A DNA stretch of 64,000 nt, taken from Thiocystis violascens DSM 198. Its GTDB lineage: Bacteria > Pseudomonadota > Gammaproteobacteria > Chromatiales > Chromatiaceae. Made by a program: the position numbers and the translations under genes. The notes under the pieces are model-generated. The model was not told the origin of the DNA and made no database searches. It worked only from the letters and a program-made list of their open reading frames with translations. The stretch lies in contig NC_018012.1 in the NCBI RefSeq assembly GCF_000227745.2, forward strand, positions 2,092,501-2,156,500, given 5' to 3'. Of the stretch, positions 9,578-19,848 are shown piece by piece. Positions within the stretch are counted from its first letter, which is position 1, and each line of letters begins with the position of its first letter.

Positions 9578-11014
9578 ATGGAACACGACAAAGATCTGGA
9601 TCGCCGGAATCAACCGAACCAAGACGACATCTCTTCCGCGCGACACTCCAAGCCATTGCAGCCCGAAGCCGTCAAACTCGCCAGCGACCCAGGCGAGCCA
9701 AACGCGCCGGGTCGCGACATTCTGAAACATCTGGCGACACAGGCGGCCCAGATGGCCAGGCTCTCGACCAGCCTGGAACAGCAAAGAGTCGACCTCAAGA
9801 CCGCCGAGTCCGCGCTGGTATCACGGATTGCCGATGTCGATGACGACCGACGTCTCACCGCCAGTCAACTCCAGCGCACCTGGCAAAGCCATCGCGATGA
9901 GATGGCTGATCTTCTGAAACGCAAGGGGGCGATGCTGACCGGCATCCTTTTGCTGTTCGGAATTCTGGTTGCGATTTCCCTGGCCTATTTTTATGTCCGC
10001 TTCGACCAGAACCGTCAAACGCTGGTCGACGAAGTTGCCGAACTCAGGCACATGGTCGGACAACTCCAGACCCAGATTCCCGAAGGCGTCATGCAGAGCC
10101 GGTTGACGCAAGATAAACTGTCGCACTTATCCATCGCGATCCAATCCATTTCCGCGTCGCTGGACAACCTCAAGAACGTACCGGTCGCGGCCATCGCCAC
10201 ACCGATCGACCAACCAGTTCCCACCGAGCCCGGTCCGGCGCCCATTCAAGAGGAGTTGGCCGACGACGTCCCCATCGACGAGCCGGCGGAGCTGCAACCG
10301 CCGGATCTGGCCGCCGAGACGGAGATCGCCGATCGCGGGAAGGATGCGTTGACCGACGACGCCCCGACCGACGAGCCGGCGGAGCTGCAACCGCCGGATC
10401 TGGCCGCCGAGACGGAGATCGCCGATCGCGGGAAGGATGCGTCGACCGACGACGCCCCGACCGACGAGCCGGCGGAGCTGCAACCGCCGGATCTGGCCGC
10501 CGAGACGGAGATCGCCGATCGCGGGAAGGATGCGTCGACCGACGACGCCCCGACCGACAAGCCGGCGGTTGCAGCTCCGCCGGAGACCATATCCACACCC
10601 GACGGATCCTCGACGGCACCGGACATCCATCCAACCACGGAAGCAATCACGTCGCCAAAACCCGTCTTACCCTTGACCGAGAAGGAAGCCAGCGACGAGC
10701 CGGCTGCATCCACGGCCTCAGAGTTGATCGATGTCGGCCAAACGCCCTACGCGCTCCAACTGATTGGCTTTTTTTCGTTTGAAGAGCTTCTGGATTTCGC
10801 CCGGCGTTTCCCGCTACCGGCCAAAGTGTATCACCAGGAAAAAACCTATCGGGGCCGCCCCTGGTTCGTCTTGATTCACAGCCTGCATGCAAGCCGCGAA
10901 TCGGCAAATGAGGAGATTGCGAGACTGCCCGCGGAATTGGTCAAGCTGGCTCCCTGGGTTCGCAAGCTCGCCCCCGATGACTCCCTGTCGCTTTTGAAGA
11001 CGGGTTCCAATTGA
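9578..11014 (+). CDS. DamX-like single-span SPOR-domain protein with tandem repeats
   Basis: About 478 residues from ATG 9578 (an upstream ATG at 9500 is also in frame). There is a cytoplasmic N-terminal region with a coiled coil (LATQAAQMARLSTSLEQQ), a single membrane span (MLTGILLLFGILVAISLAYF), a periplasmic Asp/Glu/Pro-rich linker built of 31-residue repeats, and a C-terminal SPOR domain (YALQLIGFFSFEELLDFARR ... RPWFVLIHS) matching that of DamX. SPOR domains bind denuded septal peptidoglycan, so a cell division role is inferred. The SPOR fold is recognised by pattern only. Confidence 0.8.
   Translation: MEHDKDLDRRNQPNQDDISSARHSKPLQPEAVKLASDPGEPNAPGRDILKHLATQAAQMARLSTSLEQQRVDLKTAESALVSRIADVDDDRRLTASQLQRTWQSHRDEMADLLKRKGAMLTGILLLFGILVAISLAYFYVRFDQNRQTLVDEVAELRHMVGQLQTQIPEGVMQSRLTQDKLSHLSIAIQSISASLDNLKNVPVAAIATPIDQPVPTEPGPAPIQEELADDVPIDEPAELQPPDLAAETEIADRGKDALTDDAPTDEPAELQPPDLAAETEIADRGKDASTDDAPTDEPAELQPPDLAAETEIADRGKDASTDDAPTDKPAVAAPPETISTPDGSSTAPDIHPTTEAITSPKPVLPLTEKEASDEPAASTASELIDVGQTPYALQLIGFFSFEELLDFARRFPLPAKVYHQEKTYRGRPWFVLIHSLHASRESANEEIARLPAELVKLAPWVRKLAPDDSLSLLKTGSN
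10280..10558 (+). repeat. Tandem 93-bp coding repeats in the SPOR protein linker
   Basis: Three units of exactly 93 bp (starts 10280, 10373, 10466), nearly identical at DNA level, and a fourth degenerate unit from 10559. Each encodes 31 residues with AELQPPDLAAETEIADRGKD. The near-identity means recent expansion; the linker length can change in steps of 31 residues. Confidence 0.95.
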
Positions 11015-11044
11015 ATCGCGCTTGCGAGCTGGCGTTGCCGACGG

Positions 11045-11506
11045 ATGTCAATTCCTGGAACCAACACACAGTATCGAGGCAGCGACCTTGCGTATACTGA
11101 ACCCGAGCGCCTTGTCGTCCTGAACGCCCTGGATGACATCCGGCATCCCTCGATGGTTCGATCAATTCCGAGCAAGCCGCCTAAAGTGATGTTTCCAGAA
11201 TCCTCAAATCATTTTGACCGCGACCTGGATGTGATCCTGGATCGAATCTATCGCTCCGATCCCAGCACGCGCACCGACATCGCGAGCAATTCCGTGACCC
11301 CGCGCAAGGTACTGATGCGTCGCGAGCAGGGCTCGACTGAACTCAAACAGGCATTGGCCGAGTTACGCGGCATGCGCGAAAAATCGCAATCCATGCAGCG
11401 CCTAAAGGAAGAAGTGGATTATCTTCAGGATCAGATCGATCAGATGAAAACCTTGGGAGAACGGATCGTCGCTTTAAGAAAGCAATTGTCAGAAGATGGC
11501 GGATAA
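11045..11506 (+). CDS. Hypothetical coiled-coil protein
   Basis: Up to 153 residues; ATG 11189 (MFPESSNHFDRDLD) is an alternative start that gives a 105-residue product. No family recognised. The C-terminal ~65 residues are strongly heptad-like (ELKQALAELRG, QRLKEEVDYLQDQIDQMK), with no signal peptide or membrane span. It follows the SPOR gene by 30 bp in the same direction and ends before a bidirectional terminator, so it may be the last gene of that transcript. Confidence 0.6.
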   Translation: MSIPGTNTQYRGSDLAYTEPERLVVLNALDDIRHPSMVRSIPSKPPKVMFPESSNHFDRDLDVILDRIYRSDPSTRTDIASNSVTPRKVLMRREQGSTELKQALAELRGMREKSQSMQRLKEEVDYLQDQIDQMKTLGERIVALRKQLSEDGG

Positions 11507-11534
11507 CCATCCCAAGTCCGCCAGCACTTCACGC

Positions 11535-11563
11535 CGCCCCTGCCCTCGGAGAGAGCAGGGGCG
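11535..11563. terminator. Terminator between convergent genes (coiled-coil gene and prk)
   Basis: Arms CGCCCCTGC (11535-11543) and GCAGGGGCG (11555-11563) with an inner ctc/gag pairing, followed by attcgtttta. It lies between two convergent genes; the + strand side has the better T-rich tail. Confidence 0.7.
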
Positions 11564-11570
11564 ATTCGTT

Positions 11571-12461
11571 TTAGACCTTCCGCGCATCCATCATGCGCTC
11601 GATGATAGGTTGCAGGATGACCTCCATCGCGAAGCCCATCTTGCCGCCCGGCACCACCATGCTATTGCGGCGCGACATGAAGGAATCGTGGATCATGGCA
11701 AGGAGATAGGGAAAGTCGACTTGCAGTTTTTCCGGATCCTTGAAACGGATGATGACGAAGCTTTCGTCGGGCGTCGGGATATCGCGCGCGATGAACGGAT
11801 TGGAGGTATCCACCGTGGGCACACGCTGAAAGTTGATGTCGGTCAGCGAAAACTGCGGCGTGATATGCCGGATATAGTCCGGCATCCGGCGCATGATGGT
11901 GTCGACGATCGCCTCGGCGGAATAACCGCGCTCCAGATTATCGCGCTGGATCTTCTGGATCCATTCCAGGTTGACGATGGGAACCACGCCGACGCCCAGA
12001 TCCACATGCTGGGCAACATTGGCATCTTCGGTCACCACCAGGCCGTGCAGGCCCTCGTAGAACAGCAGATCGGTGTTGGGCGGGAGATCTTCCCAAGGCG
12101 TGAACTGCCCGGCAGAAAGATCGGTGCCGAGACGGGCATTCAGTTGCATCGCCTCGTCATCGCTGTGGATGTAGTAACGCTTTTTCCCGTTACCGCGCTC
12201 GCCGTAATCGTGGAAAAGTTCCGCGAGCAGGTCGAAGCGATTCGCCTCGGGACCGAAATGGCTGAGATTGACGTGCTTTTCGGCGGCCTGCGCCATCTCG
12301 GCCTTCATCTCCGCGCGGTTATAGCGATGAAAGCTGTCGCCCTCGATCACGGCGGCGCTGATGCCGTCGCGATAAAAGATGTGTTCGAACGCGCGCTTCA
12401 CGGTCGTGGTGCCCGCGCCGGAGGATCCGGTGACGGCGACAATCGGATGTTTCTTGGACAT
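11571..12461 (-). CDS. prk: Phosphoribulokinase (proteobacterial type)
   Basis: Phosphorylates ribulose-5-phosphate to ribulose-1,5-bisphosphate, the substrate of RuBisCO in the Calvin cycle. The 296-residue length matches the proteobacterial class (~290). It has the P-loop GSSGAGTTTVKRAFE (~12-26), EGDSFHRYNRAEM (~40-52), HFGPEANRFDLL (~68) and the catalytic FYEGLHGLVV region (~134). The C-terminus MGFAMEVILQPIIERM is typical. No other Calvin cycle gene is adjacent. It is the main pointer to an autotrophic (purple sulfur) organism. Confidence 0.97.
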   Translation of the reverse strand: MSKKHPIVAVTGSSGAGTTTVKRAFEHIFYRDGISAAVIEGDSFHRYNRAEMKAEMAQAAEKHVNLSHFGPEANRFDLLAELFHDYGERGNGKKRYYIHSDDEAMQLNARLGTDLSAGQFTPWEDLPPNTDLLFYEGLHGLVVTEDANVAQHVDLGVGVVPIVNLEWIQKIQRDNLERGYSAEAIVDTIMRRMPDYIRHITPQFSLTDINFQRVPTVDTSNPFIARDIPTPDESFVIIRFKDPEKLQVDFPYLLAMIHDSFMSRRNSMVVPGGKMGFAMEVILQPIIERMMDARKV

Positions 12462-12792
12462 GAGTCTCTCCCCGTTTTCTTCGTGATCTTCGCATCCGGG
12501 TCCATAACCCGAGAACCAGTGCGAAATGATGCGCTAATATACCATGAGAGGGATCTTCCATCGTGACGCGAGAAGGTATTCGGCGGCGCCTCGAAGCGGA
12601 TTTTTCAATTCCCCTTATGGGCTACTCCTGACAGGATCTTCGCAACGTCGCGTTCGACATCCAGGCTCAGTCGTCGTACTGTTACTCATGATCGTCAACG
12701 CCAGGCGCGTTTCGATCCCCACTCGCGCGGCTAATTCAGCCCCGGATCTCGCGGTCTGGGCCATCCGGAATTGGAATGGAGTCACAGAACGA
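12462..12792. other. Divergent intergenic region between prk and the hybrid kinase
   Basis: A 331-bp region that must hold the promoters of both genes. The frame of the kinase stays open back to an ATG at 12544, but the residues there are unlike a kinase N-terminus, so I treat it as non-coding. No clear operator was seen. Confidence 0.5.
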
Positions 12793-14931
12793 ATGAATGG
12801 ATGGGGAGCGCGGTTTCGCGAGCGTCTCGGCGTATCGCCCGAGTTACAAAAAAACCCGGAATTTCAATCGGCGACCGTCCGGATCACGGCCTGTCTGTTC
12901 GGCGCGCTCTATATCGGACTCGGTGCCTGGACCGATTATTACCGAGTCGATATCCCCAATTATCTGACCCTGTTCGCGCTGTACCTGATCTCGAATCTCC
13001 TGTTTCTGATCAGCGTGGCCCGTCGTCCCGTCTGGCCGGCCCGGTGTTTTCTGGCGCTCAGTCTCGACATCATCGCGGTCAGCCTCGCCATTTTTCTCAC
13101 CCGCGAGGCGATCAGCCCCTTTTACCTGCTCTATATCCTGATCTTCATCTCCGCCGGCACCCGCTTCGGCAAGCTGCATCTGATCGTCGCCGCGGTGGTG
13201 GCGGTCGTCGCCTATAACTTCGTCCTGATCGAACTGGACGAATGGCGCCGGCACACCTTCGAGGCCGCCTTTTTTCTGCTCCTGCTGGTGCTCTTGCCGC
13301 TCTACCAGGCGTCATTGCTGCGCCAGGTGCAACAGGCGCGCGAGGATGCCGTGCGCGCGAACCAGGCCAAGGGGGATTTTCTGGCCTTCATGACGCATGA
13401 GCTACGCACGCCGCTCACCGGCGTGATCGGCATGGCCACGCTACTCAAGGGTACCCAACTCGACCTGGAACAACGCGATTATGTCGACTCGATCACGAGT
13501 TCAGCCCAGGCACTGAACAGTCTGATCGGCGATATCCTGGATTTTTCCAAGATCGACGCCCGCAAGCTGACGCTCGAATGCATTCCATTCGACCCGCGCG
13601 CCATGTTGCGAAACGTCTGCGAAATCCTGGTGGGTCTCGCGCTGTCGAAGAACCTGGAACTCATCTGCCAGGTCGACCCCGATGTCCCCGGCCAGGCCAC
13701 CGGCGATCCATTGCGGGTCCGTCAGATCCTGTTCAATTTGATCGGCAACGCGATCAAATTCACGGAACAGGGCCAGGTCTCGCTGCGGGTCGGCGCCCGA
13801 GCGCCGGACGCGACGCTCTCGCGTCCCTATCTGCTGCTGGAGATCGCGGACACCGGCATCGGCATCCCGCAAGACAAACTCCCCACCCTGTTCGAGAGCT
13901 TTCGTCAGGCCGACGACTCCACGACCCGCCGCTTTGGCGGCTCAGGCCTGGGCACGACCATCGCCCGCGAGTTAACCCTGCTCATGGGAGGGACCATCAC
14001 GGTCGAGAGCGAGGAAGGCCGGGGCAGTTGCTTTCGGGTCAGTCTCCCCCTGCTCGGCGACGGCGCTCTCCCCTCCCCCACGCCATCGGCGGCCAGACTG
14101 CGCGGACTGCGCGTGCTGGCGATCGAGTCCAATCCGATGCAACGCGCGCTGATTGGCGCGATTCTAGAGCGCGAAGCGGCCATCGTTCGCTGCGTGGCGG
14201 GAATCCAGGACATCGATGCGTCCAGCCCCATGGACACCATTCCGGGCGAGCGCGACATCGCCCTGGCGATCCTCTCCGATGTCCCGGCGGTCCATAACCT
14301 GGGGCACGCACTGGCCAACCTCCGGGAGTCCATCGGCGAGCATCCGCCCTGTCTCCTGCTGAGCTATCCGGGGCACCAGTTGATCGCGCCGCCGCCGGGC
14401 GTGGCCTGTCTGAATAAACCGTTTTTGGCCGAGGATCTGGTGGACGCCATTGAGTCCCTGCTCGGTCGCGCGCCGGCGGATGTCGCGACACGGGCACGCC
14501 AGGATGAATCCGTGTCTGCCCCAAGCGAAAACCCGCCTTCGGCGCGGCCGATTCGCGTCCTGGTCGCTGAGGACAATGAGATTGCGGCAAAGGTCATCAC
14601 CACCTTTCTGACCAAGATGGGATTCGCGAACCAGCGTTTTCGCGATGGCGAGGCCGCGCTGACGGCGGCCCTGAACGGCGGCTATCAGATCGCCATCGTC
14701 GATTTTCATATGCCGAAGCTCGATGGCATCGGCTTCGCGAAGCGATATCGGACACTTGCTCCGGAGTATCCATTGCCGATCGTCGCGCTGACGGCCACCG
14801 CGGCGGCGGATGTCAGGCAAGCCTGTTTCGACGCGGGCATGGATGGATTTCTCGCCAAGCCGGTCAATCCGGATGAATTACGCCAGACCGTGGAGCGTCT
14901 GGCGCTTCCGCAGCCGCCAATGGCAGCGTGA
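12793..14931 (+). CDS. RpfC-like hybrid sensor histidine kinase/response regulator
   Basis: About 712 residues. The N-terminus has a five-span membrane sensor of the RpfC kind ([36 protein letters not shown]). Then come HisKA with H-box [15 protein letters not shown], an HATPase with N-box [12 protein letters not shown]1 DTGIGIP and G2 [10 protein letters not shown], a degenerate receiver-like segment (~430-560) and a true receiver with EDNE, phospho-Asp in [11 protein letters not shown], a conserved Thr in ALTAT and KPVNP. No Hpt domain follows, unlike RpfC itself. RpfC senses diffusible fatty acid signals; no rpfF or rpfG is in the window, so the ligand is unknown. ATG 12793 is preferred over 12544. 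Confidence 0.88.
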   Translation: MNGWGARFRERLGVSPELQKNPEFQSATVRITACLFGALYIGLGAWTDYYRVDIPNYLTLFALYLISNLLFLISVARRPVWPARCFLALSLDIIAVSLAIFLTREAISPFYLLYILIFISAGTRFGKLHLIVAAVVAVVAYNFVLIELDEWRRHTFEAAFFLLLLVLLPLYQASLLRQVQQAREDAVRANQAKGDFLAFMTHELRTPLTGVIGMATLLKGTQLDLEQRDYVDSITSSAQALNSLIGDILDFSKIDARKLTLECIPFDPRAMLRNVCEILVGLALSKNLELICQVDPDVPGQATGDPLRVRQILFNLIGNAIKFTEQGQVSLRVGARAPDATLSRPYLLLEIADTGIGIPQDKLPTLFESFRQADDSTTRRFGGSGLGTTIARELTLLMGGTITVESEEGRGSCFRVSLPLLGDGALPSPTPSAARLRGLRVLAIESNPMQRALIGAILEREAAIVRCVAGIQDIDASSPMDTIPGERDIALAILSDVPAVHNLGHALANLRESIGEHPPCLLLSYPGHQLIAPPPGVACLNKPFLAEDLVDAIESLLGRAPADVATRARQDESVSAPSENPPSARPIRVLVAEDNEIAAKVITTFLTKMGFANQRFRDGEAALTAALNGGYQIAIVDFHMPKLDGIGFAKRYRTLAPEYPLPIVALTATAAADVRQACFDAGMDGFLAKPVNPDELRQTVERLALPQPPMAA

Positions 14932-14961
14932 GTTCGATACGAACCCGGCTGGCAAGTGACG

Positions 14962-15055
14962 ATATAGCCGTCCAAACTGATATCCATATATCAAAATCTG
15001 CGCCGGCGAGAAGCCGGCGCCACGATTTCTGTCCGACAATCGCATCGAATGGCGC
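14962..15055 (+). repeat. Dispersed ~90-bp repeat, copy at the hybrid kinase 3' end
   Basis: Starts atagccgtccaaactgat and contains the hairpin gcgccggc/gccggcgc. A clearly related copy lies at 56378-56470, in the same orientation, with the same opening, the same tcaaaatctgcgccggc core and the same caatcgc...cgaatggc end. Confidence 0.75.
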
Positions 15056-15104
15056 AGGAATCATGATCTCTTCGGCTCACTGCCATGAAATTAAGGATTT
15101 CCCG

Positions 15105-15330
15105 TTCGTCCCGAAGCTCTCGACACGCTGGAGGATTTCCCGTTCGTCCTGAGGCTCTCGAAGGATGAACGGGAAATCCGAGACTCGGCGTCTGAAGCCG
15201 TTCGTGGTTCGAGAACCTCACCACGAACGGCTTCAAAAGCAGTCACCACGAACGGCTTCAAAGCAGTCACCACGAACGGCTTCAATGACACCACGGCTCA
15301 TACCGTGACGTGCAAACCGAGAATTGCTGT
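15105..15330. repeat. Family-1 hairpin repeats
   Basis: Two arms of the companion hairpin (ggatttcccgttcgtcc, twice, and gaacgggaaatcc) are followed by gaagccgttcgtggttcgag paired with ctcaccacgaacggcttc. Two further copies of caccacgaacggcttca follow at about 22-bp spacing. No gene is supported between 14932 and 15330. Confidence 0.85.
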
Positions 15331-17697
15331 TCACGGAGTCGGCGGCTTGATCTTTTCCAACACTTGGGCGACGGCGCGGTCGGTGAGCGGATTTTGACTG
15401 AGCAGGCGTGCGGTTCCCTTGCGCAAGTGTTCGGCAAGACTCGTCGCCGCGAGAGTCATGGCGTTTTCGCCTTGACGGTTGGTGAACAAATAGACACGCT
15501 TGAACTCGCTGACCCAGTTCAGCCGGAGCGTGTTGCGGGTACCGCGGAAGCTCTGGAATTCGATCCAGGCGCCAACTTCGAGTGCCTGGACCAGCCGCAG
15601 ATGACGATCCTCCGTACCTTCGGGGGGCGCCTGAGCAGAGGCAGGCGGCGGTTGAACGACGCTGTCGGTCATCCCGGTCTCGCCCGGCCAGGGAAGGGGC
15701 TGCGACGATAACGCCTGACCCTCGGAAGGCCCGGCGTCGGGCGCGGGATCATTGCGCAGGGCCGCCATGTGCAGACGGATCAACTCGCTGAAGAAGTCGT
15801 CCCAGGCGCCATCCAACTGAACCCGTTCGAGACCCTGGCGCAGCCGTTTGAGCAGGTCGGGCAGGAGGGCCAGCAGCCGGTCGCGCTCCTGAGCGCCGCT
15901 CTTCGACTCCACGCTCCAGATCAATTCATCCATCAGACGAATGGCCTCGGCCCACTCCGCGCCGGTGTCCCCGGCACGGATGAAGATCGCCGTCAGTACC
16001 TGGCGCCAATGGCGCTCCAGAAACGCCACGATCAACCGCGGAATCTGGCTCCGCTGGACGCGCGGCGCGATGGCCTCGTTGACCCGGCTCGCCGCGATCT
16101 CCGAACGCTCGTCATGTTCGAGCTTGGCGACCTGTTGAGTGGCCTTGCCCTGGGCGCGGCCATCCTCGTCCTGCAGAAACTCCTCCAGTTTCTGGACCTG
16201 AGTCGCGAAAATCTGGATATCCGAGTCAAAGCCGCTGACTACGCTCTCGACAATGGCGTGGATCTTTTGGGTCAATCGCGGTTCGTCGTGTTCGCCGCGG
16301 CCAATCCCGGAATTGGCGATAACGTCGAGCAGATGGCGGGCAGGATGCTTGCGGTCGGAGAAAAAGCTCTTGTCGAGAAGCGCGACCTTGAGCACCGGAA
16401 TCTGCAATTTCGCAATCTCGGCGCGCATGGTGGCGGAGAGATCGGGGTCGTTGAAGATCGCGTCGAAGAGCATCGAAACGATGTCGATGGTCATGGCATC
16501 CATGGGATGCGACCAATTGGCCATCGGCGTCGAGCGAATCTGCCGCAGGACATTGCCGCGGTCGGGATCGATCCTGACCGCCCCCAGCCCTGGCATGGAT
16601 TGGGGGTCCGCCTGACCGCGCTGCAGACCGCTGAGCGCATCGACCAATTGATGAACGCTGACGTTCGCGGACGGCGACGGTCCAAGACCCGCGCTCGGAG
16701 CCGACGGCCATCCGGTATTGGCTGGCGCGTGGAGCGGATTCGCCGTCTGGATCGCCTGCAGCAGCTGACTGAAGATATCCTGTTGGACATTGGCCGACGC
16801 GGCGCCATAGGACGCCGAACCCTGGCCGAGCGACGCGCCCCGATACGGCTCGGCGGAACCGCCAGAGGCCATGCCGGAACCGCCCGGCTGACCTGCGGAC
16901 GGAGCGTCCGAAAGCGACTGGGGAGCGCCCAGCGGGATGGTCGGCAGAATGCCCGACTGCGCCAGATGGCGGTTGAGATCGGCATAGAGACCGGGAAGTT
17001 CGTTGGCCGTCTGGCGCTCGAAGGACTGGAGCAGCGCCAGCGAAAGCTCGCGGTCGACATCCATCTCGGTCAATGCCTGGAGCATGGCGCTGAACAGATG
17101 GCCTGGATACAGTGGGTTTTCGTCCTGCCCGATGCGCTGCAAACGCAGCAGAACGGCGAGACGACGGTCGAGCGCGACGAGTTGCTGGGAGCAATTGAAG
17201 GCGGCGCGCGTGGACACCTTTCCGATGGCCAGATCCTGCTCGAACTCCTCGGTATCGATAAGCTGAAGTTCGTCAAGCCCGCGCGGACTGGAGCGGGGAC
17301 GCTCACCGCCCAATCCGGCCACGCTGGCGTCGAAGGCGGCGACATAGATCTTCTGAAACCGATCCAGCAGGGGTTGGGCGCGATTGGCGATAAAGTGCAT
17401 GGCGGCGAAGCAGATCTGCTGCTGCTCCAGGTTGATGGCGCGATCCGCCAGGCCCAGAAATTCGTCGTTCGCACGTCCGAGATGCTTGACAAAGACCGCG
17501 ATGACGCCCTGCGCCAGTCGGTCGCGGCAGGTCGCGAGGATGGACCGCGCATCCTCCGGCATCGCCGTTGGCATCTCTTTGGGCAAAGAGTTGTCATGGG
17601 CTCCAAATGGGATGACATTCGACATCGGTGTCTCGGCCATGGGTCGATGATCTTCGATTTCAGCAAATTGCCGGGAATGCATGCCAGGGTGTCTCAC
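15331..17697 (-). CDS. DUF1631 family protein
   Basis: About 788 residues from the most upstream start; the ATG that gives MAETPMSNVIPFG, 19 residues in, is an equally likely start. It is soluble and helical throughout: an N-terminal conserved block (LATCRDRLAQGV, FLGLADRAINLEQQ), a low-complexity Gly/Ser/Ala linker (~240-340), a central helical region (DIVSMLFDAIFNDPDLSA) and a C-terminal β-rich module (WIEFQSFRGTRNTLRLNWVS ... YLFTNRQG) resembling the PilZ-like end of DUF1631 proteins. Function is not established; a link to cyclic-di-GMP is only suggested by the PilZ-like end. Confidence 0.8.
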   Translation of the reverse strand: MRHPGMHSRQFAEIEDHRPMAETPMSNVIPFGAHDNSLPKEMPTAMPEDARSILATCRDRLAQGVIAVFVKHLGRANDEFLGLADRAINLEQQQICFAAMHFIANRAQPLLDRFQKIYVAAFDASVAGLGGERPRSSPRGLDELQLIDTEEFEQDLAIGKVSTRAAFNCSQQLVALDRRLAVLLRLQRIGQDENPLYPGHLFSAMLQALTEMDVDRELSLALLQSFERQTANELPGLYADLNRHLAQSGILPTIPLGAPQSLSDAPSAGQPGGSGMASGGSAEPYRGASLGQGSASYGAASANVQQDIFSQLLQAIQTANPLHAPANTGWPSAPSAGLGPSPSANVSVHQLVDALSGLQRGQADPQSMPGLGAVRIDPDRGNVLRQIRSTPMANWSHPMDAMTIDIVSMLFDAIFNDPDLSATMRAEIAKLQIPVLKVALLDKSFFSDRKHPARHLLDVIANSGIGRGEHDEPRLTQKIHAIVESVVSGFDSDIQIFATQVQKLEEFLQDEDGRAQGKATQQVAKLEHDERSEIAASRVNEAIAPRVQRSQIPRLIVAFLERHWRQVLTAIFIRAGDTGAEWAEAIRLMDELIWSVESKSGAQERDRLLALLPDLLKRLRQGLERVQLDGAWDDFFSELIRLHMAALRNDPAPDAGPSEGQALSSQPLPWPGETGMTDSVVQPPPASAQAPPEGTEDRHLRLVQALEVGAWIEFQSFRGTRNTLRLNWVSEFKRVYLFTNRQGENAMTLAATSLAEHLRKGTARLLSQNPLTDRAVAQVLEKIKPPTP

Positions 17698-17841
17698 GCG
17701 GGGCGAACGGGCAGGCGGCTGGGTGCATCCACCTGACCGAGCGTCGGGGGCGATGAGTCATCGGCGGCGTTCCTGAGCCAGAGTATAGGAGGCCGTGCCG
17801 GCGGCGAATGCCAACCCAATAACATTCCTCGCGGTCCGCGC

Positions 17842-19674
17842 CTACTCCACCGTGACCGATTTCGCAAGATTGCGCGGCTGGTCGACATCCGTGCCCTTGA
17901 GCACGGCAACATGATAGGCCAGAAGCTGAAGCGGCACCGTGAACACCACGGGGTCGATCAGGTCGTCGGTCTCGGGCAGGCGGATCACGGTGACCCCGTC
18001 GCCCTCCTCCATGGGCACCTGAAAATCCGCGAAGACATAGAGTTGGCCGCCACGGGCGCGCACCTCCTCCAGATTGGATTTCAGTTTCTCCAGCAGGGCA
18101 TTGTTCGGCGCGACGACGACAACCGGCATGTCTTCGTCGATCAGCGCCAGCGGGCCATGCTTGAGTTCGCCGGCCGGATAGGCCTCGGCGTGGATATAGG
18201 AGATTTCCTTGAGCTTGAGCGCCCCCTCCATGGCGATGGGATATTGTTCGCCACGCCCCAGAAACAGGGTGTGATGCTTGTCGACGAATTGCTCGGCCAG
18301 CGCCGCGATGCGGTCGTCGAGCGCCAGCACCTCTTCGATCTTCCCCGGCAAGGCACGCAGCAGCGCCACGACCCGAGCCTCGCCCACCTCATCGAGACGC
18401 TGGAAACGCCCTAACACAGCTGTCAGCAACAGCAAGGCCACGAGTTGAGTCGTGAAGGCCTTGGTGGAGGCGACACCGATTTCCGGCCCCGCATGCGTCA
18501 GCAGCACCAGATCGGATTCGCGCACCAGCGAGCTTTCGGGCACGTTACAGATGGCGAGCGTGGTGTCATAACCGGACGCCTTGGCGAGACGCAACGCCGC
18601 CAGCGTGTCGGCCGTTTCGCCGGACTGGGAGATGGTCACGAACAGCGCATGCTGGGGGACGACATGCGCGCGATAGCGATATTCGCTCGCGACCTCCACC
18701 CGACAGGGCAGCCCGGCGATGGCCTCCATCCAATAACTGGCCACGAGCGCGGCATGATAACTGGTGCCGCAGGCCACGATGGTGACCGCCTCGATGGCGC
18801 TGAACAGCTCGGCGGCCTGATTGCCGAAGGCTTCCGGCAGCACCCGATTGCCGACCAGCCGACCCTGCAGGGTGTCGGCGATGGCGCGCGGCTGCTCGAA
18901 GATTTCCTTGAGCATGAAATGCCGGTATTCCCCCCGCTCGGCGGACTCCGCCGCGACCGAGGAGGTCTTGACCGGGCGCTCGACCGGCAGCCCGTCGCGG
19001 TCCCAGATACGGACCCGTTCGCGCGTCAGTTCGGCGATGTCGCCTTCTTCCAGAAAGATAAAGCGATTGGTGACCGGCAGCAGGGCGAACACATCGGAGG
19101 CGATGAAATGCTCGCCGAAGCCGACCCCGATCACCAATGGGCTACCCTGCCGGGCGGCGACCAGATGGTCCGGATCCTGGATGTCGATGACGCCCAGCGC
19201 ATAGGCGCCGCGCAGACGGACCGTCGCCTGACGAACCGCGTCGATCAGCGTGTGTCCGGCGATGAGTTCATCGTAAAGCGCGTGCACCACCACCTCGGTA
19301 TCCGTCTCGGAGGTGAAGCGGTGCCCCGCCGCGCGTTGCTCCCGACGCAGAATCTCGTGATTCTCGATAATCCCGTTATGGACCAGCACGCAGCGGTCGC
19401 GGCAGATATGCGGATGCGCGTTATGGGTTGCCGGTTCGCCATGGGTGGCCCAGCGCGTGTGGGCGATGCCCAGCGTTCCGGGCAGCGGCTGGGCGGCGAC
19501 CTCCTCGCTCAAGCGGGCGACCTTGCCGAGGGTGCGGGCACGGTTGAGCGTACCCACGGGATCGAGCACCGCGATCCCAGCGGAGTCGTAACCGCGATAT
19601 TCGAGGCGCCGCAGACCTTCGAGCAGGATGGCCGCGACCGGACGTTGCGCAATAGCGCCGACGATTCCGCACAT
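17842..19674 (-). CDS. glmS: Glutamine-fructose-6-phosphate aminotransferase (isomerizing)
   Basis: Makes glucosamine-6-phosphate from fructose-6-phosphate and glutamine, the first step towards UDP-GlcNAc. The start is fixed by the catalytic Cys that must follow Met: [10 protein letters not shown] at 19674. The glutamine amidotransferase class II domain comes first ([27 protein letters not shown]), then two SIS domains ([44 protein letters not shown]) and the invariant tail [13 protein letters not shown]. The 610-residue length is normal. No glmU is adjacent. Confidence 0.98.
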   Translation of the reverse strand: MCGIVGAIAQRPVAAILLEGLRRLEYRGYDSAGIAVLDPVGTLNRARTLGKVARLSEEVAAQPLPGTLGIAHTRWATHGEPATHNAHPHICRDRCVLVHNGIIENHEILRREQRAAGHRFTSETDTEVVVHALYDELIAGHTLIDAVRQATVRLRGAYALGVIDIQDPDHLVAARQGSPLVIGVGFGEHFIASDVFALLPVTNRFIFLEEGDIAELTRERVRIWDRDGLPVERPVKTSSVAAESAERGEYRHFMLKEIFEQPRAIADTLQGRLVGNRVLPEAFGNQAAELFSAIEAVTIVACGTSYHAALVASYWMEAIAGLPCRVEVASEYRYRAHVVPQHALFVTISQSGETADTLAALRLAKASGYDTTLAICNVPESSLVRESDLVLLTHAGPEIGVASTKAFTTQLVALLLLTAVLGRFQRLDEVGEARVVALLRALPGKIEEVLALDDRIAALAEQFVDKHHTLFLGRGEQYPIAMEGALKLKEISYIHAEAYPAGELKHGPLALIDEDMPVVVVAPNNALLEKLKSNLEEVRARGGQLYVFADFQVPMEEGDGVTVIRLPETDDLIDPVVFTVPLQLLAYHVAVLKGTDVDQPRNLAKSVTVE

Positions 19675-19848
19675 GGTATTGGGTCTCCCTAATGTTGCGA
19701 GAGGGGGGCGAGAGGCGATTTCCTGGAACAAGCACGCCAACTGGAATCCGTTCGCGGTGCACCCTTCGACGAATTCAGCACTTCGACGAACTCAGGACTC
19801 GGAACGCACGGAAACTCGGTCGAGTTCTTCCCGGAAATCGCCATCGGG

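Noticed and set aside
15769..17736. A 655-codon + strand frame opposite the DUF1631 gene
   Set aside because: Antisense shadow; the minus-strand product has the conserved DUF1631 blocks.
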